From contig OX377201.1 in NCBI GenBank assembly GCA_947396885.1, forward strand, positions 5,442,934-5,506,933: DNA of 64,000 nucleotides. The letters run 5' to 3'. The position numbers were made by a program, and so were the translations under genes. This DNA comes from Heligmosomoides polygyrus polygyrus. Taxonomy: Eukaryota > Nematoda > Chromadorea > Rhabditida > Heligmosomidae. Each line of letters opens with the position of its first letter. Within the stretch, counting starts at the first letter, position 1. The notes under the pieces were generated by a model that ran no database searches, had not been told where the DNA came from, and worked only from the letters and a program-made list of their open reading frames with translations. Of the stretch, positions 11,589-23,600 are shown one piece after another.

Positions 11589-14500
11589 CTGAAAAAAAGA
11601 AATCAACCAACGTGAAAAAAAAGAACACCTTCTACAATGGACTTTTTGGAACTACGACCAAATCTTTATTTGCCAACACCGACCCAATCTGTACAAATCG
11701 AAGGTTAATTTCGTTTCTTCGAACCAGAATTCATCCATTTATTACATAGGGTTACCGGTAGCTTAGAGAGGGCTTAAAGAAGTAAATAAACATGTCAGTA
11801 GACATGCCCGACACGGATAGTTCCCAGAGCGCTTCTGCCTGTTCCTCGATTAGCAGTGCAGAAGGCCGACTAAGTTCTCCGAGTGGAGACGCAGGCAGGC
11901 CGGTAGGCACAGATAACCCTGCATCCGCTTGCGAACCGAATCGGGAAACAAATGTATATCACTCACAAGGAAAGGGTCTGATGCGTAGGTCTGAACGGGG
12001 GGAGCGAGTCATATAGGGAGAATCCTCATCCCTCAGTTGGTTTGAAAATGTCCCAATGCGATGTGTGTGCAGCCAGTGGCTGGGAGCGCAGGTGGGTAGA
12101 GGGTTCACTCATGCGAGAGAGGTCAGGGGTTTGGTTCCTCTGCCCTACTGCACTTTTGCATTTCAACTGATTGGTTGAGATTTGAGGATTCTGACGTCTA
12201 TACCATTTTCAGACGTTTTCAGCGCATTTTCCCAGCAGTACGGTGTGGTATTCAACATGGTGATAAATGTTCGGCACCAGTGATACACAGGTACAAAGTG
12301 CCTGTGTAGTGAAACGCGGTGTCTTCCTCCATGGTTATGAGCACACAACCTAAATCGAATTGAAGACGTACCCTTTCCTCCGAAACAAGAGTTCCACCCG
12401 AAAACGTTATCATATGCCCACTGCCTGCTTGCCTCTCCACGTTCATCAGTTCACCTCGCGGATTCCAATCTTCTTCTTCTTCCACCACTTCCAGCTGTTC
12501 GTCTTCGTCAACTTCAAGTTGACGTGCTTCGGAGTCCTTGAGTATGCTGGCCATCCGTTCGGCCAGCTTGATTTCGTCCCTCGAAGATTCCTTGTCTAAA
12601 GGTCGGCCACACTTCAGCGTGAGCAGGTGGATCACCACTCGACCGTGGGCTGACATTGTTGGTGTTAGGTTCTAGAAAACCTTCAGCAGACCTCTGATTT
12701 CCAGGTGACAGGCAGACATGAGGGAAGGAGTGTATCGATGCCGTTTAGCTTAATTTGCGGAGATCCACACACCTCGTTTCTTATTTGAACCACCTCCGAC
12801 GGCATAACGTGGTCTCTATTGAAAATCCGAGCACGATGGTTTTTCCCGAGGCCTTTGGTCCATGTATGGAAACAGACTATGAGGAGCCTGTAGCCGTTAT
12901 ACGCTACCCATAAGGTGCAAGTGGTGGTTCATGCACTTTGTACCTGTGTATCACTGGTGTTGAACATCTAACATCACCATGTTGAATACCACAACGTACC
13001 GTTGGAAAATGCGTAGAAAACGTCTGAAAATGGTATAGACGTCAGAATCCCCCAAATCTCTACCAACCATTTGAAATGCAAAAATGCAGCAGCTCAGAGG
13101 AACCAACCCCTGACCTCTCTCGCATGAGTCAACCCTCTACCCACCTGCGCTCCGAGCCACTGGCTGCAGAAGCATCGCGAGCGTACAAGACCCCCAAACG
13201 CGTGCTGCGCCGTATCCCATTGTGACCCCCTACTCCTTGGCAAAAAAATAAACACATTTTCAATCCAATTGAGGGACGAGGATTCTCCCTATATGACTCG
13301 CTCCCCCCCCCCCCCCCTCAGACATACGCTTCAGACCCTTCCCTTGTCAATGCTATACACAAAGCCAACATCCCACTCGACCGTCACCAAACATGACATG
13401 GGGCCAAGTCAGTTTCCCGTGTTCAATCCACCTTCTTCACTGACAAGAAATGAAGGAAAATGTTAGATGCATCAGCATATTCCTATTGCAAAGACCGCAG
13501 TTAGGTCAGCATTTATGACCTAACAACAAGGAATCGCGCACAACTGACGTTTCTGGCAAGTCTGGCCTTAACATCTCTCCAAAACAATGCAGTTTTTGTT
13601 TACAGTAGTACACCTCATGAAGAAAATGCGTTTCTAAACTGTTTACTACCGATTTTATTTTAAAAATATTTTTGTTATAATTAATTGTATCGCCTTCATT
13701 TTGCGTGTTCTGCAAGATTAAAAGAAAAGTATACATCATGCCTCCTATAGGGAAGATGGCAAACCATCAACCATCAAACTGGAAAACTCAGGCAGCGCGT
13801 CAGGAGGTACACCCGCCTCCTGCTGGAGGCGTGGCTTCAGGAGGTACAGCCGCTAATCCGACCTGGGAATCTTGTTCTGGGTCTCAAAGGCTTCATGAGC
13901 AGCCGTTAGACTCTCAGTGAAGCCTAGGGGTTGGGATGGGTGAGCAAGCGGGAATGAGAGGAAGATCGCATTCCCCTCGGCGAGGGGCGTGGCCATATTT
14001 TGTACCTCCTGACCGTCCTCCGAAAACTCACGAGTCACAAAGATAGTGGCCAGCCTCAACATTTAAGAAAAACAAGTAGCATACCTCTTCAAGACCCTCC
14101 TCGTCATCAATTAGCTCCTCAAAATCGTCTCCAGTCTCCTCCATCTCCGGTAACAGATAGTATTGCAGGGGGTTCGGCCACATATCGTCTTTGATAACCT
14201 TAATGCGATGGACTAATCCAGAGGCATGTGTGAGATGACCTCAGCGATGGAACAGAAGGGTACGAACCTCAGCAATGTCATCGTGTGCTGGATCAACGTT
14301 TTCGGACAGCCATTCGAAGAAGGAAAGTGGAGAGGAGGAATCGCCTTTCTGAAAAGTGAAGCTCTGAGGAAAGAAAGGACATTAAATCAGAAGAAAAACC
14401 TGACGATCTTCTTTTGACTGTGGAAATAATCGTAGCCAAACCGCTAATATATCGCAAATACAAAGATTGGGCACAGCAAAGGCTTTCAGCTTCACTAGAT

Positions 14501-14659
14501 CGTCAGTCTGTGCTGACGGTCTGGTGAGTCCGTTATCTCCCACAGATATCTTTCGAGCGGAGTTTTTTCCTTCTAGGAGGGAAGAATAACAAATACAGTC
14601 TTAATCGCCCTACACTTCTGGCTCTTCGAATTCCAGTATCCTTGTGCAAGTGGAGTCAT

Positions 14660-14691
<32 letters not shown>

Positions 14692-17600
14692 TGGAGGGTA
14701 TATCTTATATTCTTTTCCGGCTTAATTGGATTTCTAGGTCATCCCTCCCCGCTAGGACACAGTAAATTAGGTTTATAGTTTTACCAAACGCTCAGCGGCC
14801 TACTACCGTCAAACGTCTGCTTGGACTTCGCCCCCAAACTCCGAAAACAGAACCTTTCGACCCCCATGAGAGAGGAAAAACTGGGCTCGCTTACTACATA
14901 GGATAGGGTAAGGTGAGGTCCTCAAAGCGGTTGACGTGAGGCTTGCCCACCGTGGAGCGCATTCCTACAATTCCTACTTCGAAAAGTCTAATCGGCGCAA
15001 CACGTAGACGGGGGAGGCAGTCCTTGGCTTCGACCGCCTTGAACATAGCAGTCGGGTTTGGTGACGTGGAATGTCCTGTACGCGTACGTACGTGTAATGC
15101 AAGTTGCACCGAGAGGGGCCTAGGTCAAACTGATAAAAACCCGTAACTTTTTCGAGTACTGATGGACTGCCCCCCTCGTCCACTAGTTGTGCCCGCTAAT
15201 CTGCAGAAAAATTGGTAGAGTCGATAGATTTTGCTCGGTCGATACAATTGAGTTGCTGCAGACCTGTCTCAACGTCATCATACTGGATTAATTCCAGTGC
15301 GCGATAGCTATTCTTTCGCAGAAGCGGTCGCGTGACCAACACCCCAATGGATCAAATCTGAGCGAAAACCCGCAACCCCGATCAAAAAATCAATACCATC
15401 GACCGATATCGGTCTTCCGATTGAACTCTACAACCTGCTGTGAAGTCGATCCATCGGTCATTATAGTTGCGTGACTCCAACTCCAACCGAGCAAATGAGG
15501 GTTAAAGCCGATAACTCCAGCGGAAAATCGATAATATCGATCCAGGTTAGTCGCCCGATCGGATCTATCCTAGTCGGGAGGATGGAGCACATAGCTAAAA
15601 AGTATGTGACAAAATGAATTGAGTCTTACCAACCAACTCCTGGAGAACAAGAAACGACCTATGAACAAAAAACCAGCAGATAAACAAAAAATAAATAAAT
15701 CACTGCAATTTTACAACCGTTTCGGCGGGCGAAGAACGACGTAATGGAGGTATGCCGCGTGCTGACCGCAGCCCGACATGTTATAACCAGGGTCTAACAT
15801 GGTGAGGAGGGTGCGCAAAGCCGCATGCCGCGTGATGACCACCTCCTGACATGTTAGAACTAGGATCTAACATGGAGACGAGGGCACATAACGTTGCTTT
15901 CTTACAACGAAAATAAATTTAATTTTTTTGTTTTTTTTCTTCATGAATTTTTCTAGATTAGGTCCAATGTTGTTCTGTAGGAGCTGCTCGGTAAGTCTCA
16001 AGTGGATTTGTTACATACTTTTTAGTTATATGCCCCCACGGCTGGGATAAATCCGCCCAATCAAATCTTCCATTTCTTTTTTCTTTTTAATCTAACCATA
16101 TTCCGCAATTTTCGTCTATTTTCATCGACTACACGTGAGGGTAACCTTGACAGATTTTACATGTACGTGCGGGTTACCACCACATGTTCGACACGTTTCG
16201 TAGGCTTACACAGGTTTGTGACACACATATACACACATGGACAGACGGACTAACGCTTTTATACACAGGGTGTTTCAAAAAAATGTATACACTCTTTGAA
16301 AGGTGATAACGTTGTTCATAGTAAAGATACTGAAGAAGTTAAGGGCTCATATGAAAGCTTAAGAAAATAGAAATTTTCTGACATATGAGGAATGGACTAC
16401 ACCATGCACTCGTCTGAAATTTTCCATTTTACACTTGATTGATTGTGTTTCGATTGAATACATGTTATAATTTCTTCACAAAGTGGCCGTTCGATTGATG
16501 TGTTCATTTTAGAGTATAAAACTTACTTATACATTATAACTTGGAGAAAAATGGAGAGTATTCTAAAAAATAAAGGCACTATATGAAGGGATGTAACATT
16601 GCTGCTAGTAAAGCATTTGAAGATATTTGGGACTCTGTTGAAAGCGCAGGGCGACGGGATTACTGTGACATGCAAATAGTCAAGATTGCGCCATGCTCCT
16701 GCCTGAAACCTTGCATTCCAGACTCGATGGATTGTGCATGGGCTGAATGTTTGTTACAATCTTGTTGCTACCTGGTCACATTGATTTTTTTCTTTTGAAC
16801 TTGACAACCTCGTGAAAGCCACGTTACATGCGAGTTTATTGATTGCACGATTTAAATGTGAGCAGGAGCCGCATTTTACAAGACGCACTCTGTCGACGAA
16901 TGAAGCAACATTTAAGCTGAATGGAGATTGGCATAACTAACTAACAGTTGGCATAACTGCAGCTACTGGACGACGGAAAACGTTAAAAGAAGCACAGCAC
17001 ACGTTAATGTGACCAAGCAGCAACAAGATTGTAACAAGCATTCAGCCCATGCACAATCAATCGCATCTGGAATTCAAGGTTTCGCGCAGGAGCATGGCGC
17101 AATTTTGACCATTTGCACGCCACAATAATCCCGCCGCCCTGCGCTTTCATGTGAGTCTCAAATATCTCCAAATGCTTTACTAGCTGCAATGTTACAACCC
17201 TTCACATAGTACCTTTATTTTTCAGAATACCTCCATTTTTCGCAAGCTATAATGTGTAATTAGGTTTTAAACTCTAAAATAAACACAATTCAATCGAAAC
17301 GGCCACTTTGTGAAGAAATTATAACATGTATTCAAGCGAAACACAATCAATCGTGTGTAAAACGGAAAATCTCAGACGAGTGCATGGCGCACTCCATGCC
17401 TCTATAGGTCAGAGAATTTCTATTTTCATAAGCTTTCATATGAGCCCTTAACTTCTTAAGTACCTTTGCTATGAACAACGTTATCACCTTTCAAACAATG
17501 TATGCATTTTTTGAAACACCCTGTATAGTAGGACAGGATGTTATGTATAAGTATGTATAAGTATTGAATCTCATGCCATCATTTACTATGCCTCTTCTTG

Positions 17601-20600
17601 GTTTGTAATTGTTGTTGTTGCTGTTCTGTTTGTTTCTTCTTACCTGTATGGTTATCCATGTACAAAATAAATGAATGAATAAATAAGGTTAGTGTGCCTG
17701 TGACCTTTTCGCCTTTTATCCTAGTTGGGGAAGGGCAATCTACTTTGACTCTTTGACAACGGCGTCAAAACTGAAAGCAAAATAGTTCACAAGGACAAAA
17801 CCATGAACTGGCTTATGAAAGATCCTCTCTCTGTAATTTCCCAGCCAGCAACAGTCTCAACGTTCACATTTGTTTCGCTTTTCTAACGATGTCCCCTCCG
17901 ACTAGGATAAAAGGGTAAAGGATAAAGGACGGCGTTATTCAATCCCCTTTGGGATGCGCCACGCACTTTACTTCTACGGGATGTCGTGGAGACGAGTTGA
18001 ATGCGTATTTGGCCATACAATGACTTGCGGTGGCCAGCCGATTAACAAGTCAGTGCTTTATCCTTCCAAGACAAGTCTGGTACCAATTTACCGACCCCGG
18101 AGGGATAGAAAGAAACAGAAACATATTCGTTAAGAATCACCTTGCCCAAGTTCTTCCCTTCCTTCCACCGTATCGCTGTGCCGGTGGTTGATGGCGTGTC
18201 TCCAAGATTGTACTCTTTCTCAATTTTCTCGTTCTCGAAAAACTCATTCGGCGTGAAGAAGAAACGCAAGCGGAATCCACTCTTGATGTCGTCGAATTCG
18301 TCAACCTGAATGAAAATTTTGCTTCGTCTTCAAAAAAATCTAACACTGGAGAAAACGTGGACCGACTGATACACGCAAAGTTACCTCTATATTGCTAAGA
18401 TGAGACAGTGCTTGTTCTTCGCTTTCATCGATTATGGACGACAGTTGCGGGTGGTTAAGAAACTAAACCGAGATAGAGCATAGAAAGAACGACTTTGGAG
18501 CAATTTTGTTAAAGAAACGAACAGCAGTGCACCAGAAGTTCGGAATTTTCTTGATCATCTCGCATCGTTTCTCGTATTGTGGTCGGCGTAGTAAATTGTA
18601 CTTTTGTTCTACCTGAAACAATGGGATATAGTGTTCATTTCAACAGTTGAATTCCAAAGCCTTTTCTTCTGACTTTTATAGCGAATATTCTCCATGATCC
18701 CTCTTCCTAAAACGACATTATCTAGATGTTTTGAATACTGCTGTGCCAACCGGTACTGTGTTCTGACCTGTTCGTGGTCTTTGGAGGCCTAAAATGGCTT
18801 AAGGGTTCCTCGGATACCACTACTCACAAGGAAGGTCAATGAGCTCCCGGTGGCAATTTTGAAAGCGACCTATTGGGGATTGTAGGGGACTGTAAGAGAA
18901 GCACCGTAGTGGTTTTCAAATTTCCTGCAGACATCTGGATAGATCAAAAAATGCAAAAAACCGTTTCACTTCAGTGCGGGCCGATGAAGCAATACTGACG
19001 CCTGGAACTGCCATCTCGTGGTTAGAATTTCACCTTTAAAAGGTTTGGGGCTGAAAGAGTAGCGTAATTACAGCGATATCACATTTTGCTTACTAGCGAT
19101 ACAGTAGCGGAAGTGAAACATTGAAGTGCGTCGCTCACGCACAAGGTGCGCAGCGATCGGAAGGTCGAATGGTTAGGGGGTGGGCTTGCGGGAAGAGGGT
19201 CGGGGGTTCGGACCCCGAGGTGCTGCTCCAACATTGCTGGTCTTGCTCCATCCATTTTTGTCGATATAAAGTGTATCTTCACCACGACAGTGTACCATAC
19301 TGACATTATAACTTATTTTAACCTGCATGGTACGATATAAACACAAAAATAAATGTTGGAGCAGCATCTCCGGGTCCGAATCTCCGACCCTCTTTCCACA
19401 AGCCCTCCCCCTAACCACTCGGCCATCCGATCGCTGCGCACCTTGTGCGTGAGCGGTGCACCTCAATGTTTCACTTCCGCTACTGTATCGCTAATAAGCA
19501 AATTGTGAAATCGCTGTAATTACGTTACTGTTCCAGCCCCAAACCTTTTGAAGGTTAGATTCTAACTACGAGATGGCAGTTCCAGGCGTCAGTATAGCTT
19601 TGTCGGCCCGCACTGAAGTGAAAAGGTTTCTTGCATTTTTTGCCCTACCCAGATGTCTGCAGGAAATTTGAAAACCACTACGGTGTTTCTCCTACAGTCC
19701 CTTACAACTCTCAATAGGTCACTTTCAAAATTACCACGGGATGATCACTGACTTCCCTTGTCAGACAAAAGTCGGTTAGTAATCGAGCATGAACGGGTTT
19801 GAAACAGATGTACAGCTCGGTTTGAAACCGTGCAGCGTCTCAGACACAAGGCTGGTTATTAATCAACCTAGTGTCTGAGATGTTGCAGGGTTTCAAACCG
19901 AGCAGTGAATCTGTTTCAAACCCTTTCATGCTCGGTTACTAACCGATTTTTTCTCTGAGTATCTATCCAACCACACGCTTCATCAACTAGAGCCTTGCGG
20001 ATAGGCGTAGAAGAAGATCTGGTCATGAACGAGAAACCCACCCGCTAATCCACCGCTTATATCCGTAGAGTGAGTCTCAGTCAGCCACCATCTGTCGAAG
20101 AACAGTGAGTTTACTGGTCATGACTTCGGAATTCCTGCTACGCCCCAAGACTGCATCTGAGATGATAAGCTGCAGCCTAGTGTTTCTTCGGACAATATCC
20201 ACTTTTAGGGCTCCAAAGACGACTAACGTGTCAGAAATTAGTCGCTTAATAAATACTGGTCCGCTTTGCAACCTCGTATCGCACAAGGTGATAAAAATCA
20301 AAACATTTAATGACAGAGTTTGCTCTTGCCTTAACACTCTCATTACCTTTAGAACCAGGTGAAAAATGACGCGCCTAACAAGAAGAATTTTGAAATTGTA
20401 ATGCACTTCCTTCAATAAATGACTACAATGCTCAGCATAATGACGATAAAAATACTGGTTAGAGGCTTCTTCTACGCGTTTAGATATACCTAACCAATTT
20501 GTTAAATGCGCCACGCCCTCGCTTAAGGATTGTACTCGATCGGCAGATTCTTCCTGTGGACCATACAGTCTCCCTGGAACCACTCGCGTCTGAACTGCTT

Positions 20601-23600
20601 GGCGGATCCATCGGGAGTGTTGCACAACTCGACGTGATACGGTCGTTGTTCGCGTCCTAAGGACCGTAGTAGAACACATCGCAAGAGACAGTCGTGAGGG
20701 TGCCCTCCTTCGGGTCGAGCACACCGCAAGCCGGTTCGACGCCGAGCTTCTTCATGTTAGTGGTCTTGATCGCCCATCCCGAAGCGTTGATGATCTTGAT
20801 GGAGTAAGTGTGCTTGTCGTCGCACGGCGCGTTGAAGAAAATCTTGGCAATCTTGAGTTCGGCTGAGTGTTGATGTCACCAGGCGGAACTGAGGCCAGTG
20901 ATTGTTTTCAACAGTGCACTACACAAAAGATTCGGCGGTGTACTCATGTTCTTCGCGCGAATGATGATGACACTTATATAACGATGTTTTGTTGCGATCA
21001 AAACTCTAACGCCAGACGGGACTCGAACCCGCAGCTCCTGCTGACCGCCTGGGAATACTCTGCGCCATTACACCACTGGCGCTGTTTCATCGAACGATCG
21101 ACCGACTGATGACTACACTTCGGAAGATTGTTTTTGAGATGGAAAACTCCGAAAAATGGCCTGAAGGTCGGCTGAAATAAAGTTGGCTCGAAAAGTTACA
21201 CGTGGTCTTAAAAGAATCTGGTATCGGCCTCGATCAAACATTTGATCCCCTGAAGTGGCGTCAGCATATCAGAAGAGTAGTGCCTGCGCAAAGCCGGACA
21301 AAAGCTGAGAAGAAGAAGAAAAGGAAGAAGAAGGAGAAGAAGCAGTAGTAGTGGCTACAACAACATTTAAAAAAGTAGACGATCACCAGCTCTCAGCGCT
21401 GCTCCTAGAAAGCAAATGCACAGCCAGTGACGAAACAACATCAGTGTGACTGTTCCCATGTCTCTCACGATAAGTTCAGGATCTGTAAAATTCCTCCGAT
21501 GGACTAGGAAACGTTGAGGCGTCAAAGGGTTCTTCTCAACGATGTGGCGAAATGAACCTCTCAAAAATTGCATTATACAATTGCTATTTTGCTAATATTT
21601 CCCAGAAATTACAAAACTAAACGAAATTAGGCCAAAACAACAACTGAACATCCGGAACTAATGAAAGAGCCCATACCATGTAGCCCACGTATACATTGGA
21701 TCCGATCGAAACTCTTCGGATAATTGGATGATTCGGATAACGTTATTTTGGCGGACCCCGGATCTTCAGATGGCTCAGATCACGGCGATTTTGCGGACCC
21801 CGGATTTTTGGATGACTCGAACCGGGTTATCGAATAGGATACCCGAAAATGATTCATTCGGATCCGACGTATACCACGTAGTGCCATTGATTTAGACTTT
21901 TCTCCCAACTTTCTTAACGACTATTAAGGCAAAATATCGAAACTCAAAGTCCTCGAGGTTGCCAAATCTATTCGCTTACCCACATATAAGAACTCAAGTT
22001 CTCCATGTCGTTAAACATCTTCCTCTAAACAAGACATCATTGCTTATCGGAGTCTGCAAATCTTGTTCGGATTAAGGTTTACACACTCTTCTAGATCTGC
22101 AAAAATCAAGGAACAATAGCCTATTTCTAGGTTCTTGACTTATGATCCATACGAACCCCCGGAGTGGAAATAATTCAGCTTGAGCACGCAGATCAAACCT
22201 CTCATCCTTTATCGTACCCTTCCACGGCCATTTTGCACCTTAAAGGTCTCTAAACTGTACCTTGAAGCTCCAAAGCAATCCTCGTAAAATCTAGAAACTT
22301 CGTTGGATAAATAAAGGAATGCAAAGTGCGACACATGTTTAGAGGGGTCCGTCCTAAACCATCTTCCTTAACAGACAGCTTAAGAGGAGTGCAGTTAACC
22401 TATGTGTCCTTCTAGTTATAGTGTACGTTTATTTAATTATTTATTTATATGTACTGGTTTTTGTTTTAATTTTCTGAGCTTTTGGGTAAATTCTCTAAAC
22501 AGACGGTGACCACTCAACAGACTGTGCCTCTTAATGACGAAAAACTTCGATTTGATAAGTAGCGCCTTATTTGATTGGCACCACAAAGAAAGATAGGTGT
22601 CAGACGGGCACATCTTAGTCTATCCTGGTGAATCTGCTGGCAAGCTACTAATCTGAGCTTATATACTACTCCCAATCAATGAATAACTAACCATCTCCAA
22701 CTACTTCACACCGCAGAACACCCGACGCAACTGTGTGGAGCAAGAATGATCCAAGTGATTCTGGGAATGCTTTGGATCTACCTACAACTGAACTCACCTC
22801 CGTATAGTTTTTTTTATCGAATAACCTCAGAGCCAGACAAAAACGTACCACTTTTTTCAAGCAGAGGTCCCTCACTTTTCATCACTACACATTAACTAAT
22901 CAACAGGTGATGTGGCTTCTTGGATCTATACTAGTCCGGGGGCCACATAACTAAAAAGTATTATATGTAACAAATTCCCTTGAGACTTAACGAGCGACTC
23001 CTACGGAACAACAAGGACCCTAAACAAGAAAAAGTCACAAAGAAAAAACGAGAATTACATTTGTTGCGGTTGTAAGAAGGCAAAGTTGTGTGCCCTCCTC
23101 ACCATGTTGGATCCTGGTTATAACTTGTCAGGCGGCGGTCAGCACGCGGCATGCGGCTTGATGCGCCCTATTCACCATGTTAGATTCTAGTTATAACATG
23201 TCAGCCGGCAGTCAGCACGCGGCATACCTCCATTCCGTCGCTCTTTGCCTGTCGAGACGGTTGTAAACCGCAACGATTTTTTTGTTTGATTGTTTTTGGT
23301 TTCTTTTAGGTTCCAACTCGTTCTCTAGGAGCCGCTCGGTAAGTCTCAATCCATTTTGTCACCTACTTTTTAATTATGCCCCCCCCCCCCAGACTAGGAT
23401 AGATCCGGTTTCCTTATTTAGGATATTCACCTACAACAGCTCCTCGTGCGACGGGCCGGCAAAAAGGGGCACTGTCGTGGAGAGGTTAAGAGCTCCACGA
23501 CCGCACAGTTACTCCAGTGATCTACCATACTTGTCACATCAACAACGAACAAATTTTCCGAAATATTCTTAGGATACATGACAAAGAGGAGTGTTACTGA

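Larger units (their letters stand above)
11962..13350. mobile_element. Long-TIR element F (about 1.39 kb) with an internal acidic ORF
   Basis: The arms 11962-12330 and about 12890-13350 are inverted copies, with ends ACAAGGGAAGGGTCTGA and matching inner blocks (catgcgagagaggtcagggg / cctctctcgcatgagtcaac; gacgtctataccattttcag / ctgaaaatggtatagacgtc). The middle includes a minus-strand frame. Relatives lie at 6185-6880 and 44750-45270. It sits in the last SET intron. The superfamily is not clear; long arms suggest a foldback or Mutator-type element. Confidence 0.72.

Noticed and set aside
20077..20520. Minus-strand ORF running on from the MSP pseudogene
   Set aside because: The part beyond the natural MSP stop has no recognisable family and is probably chance.
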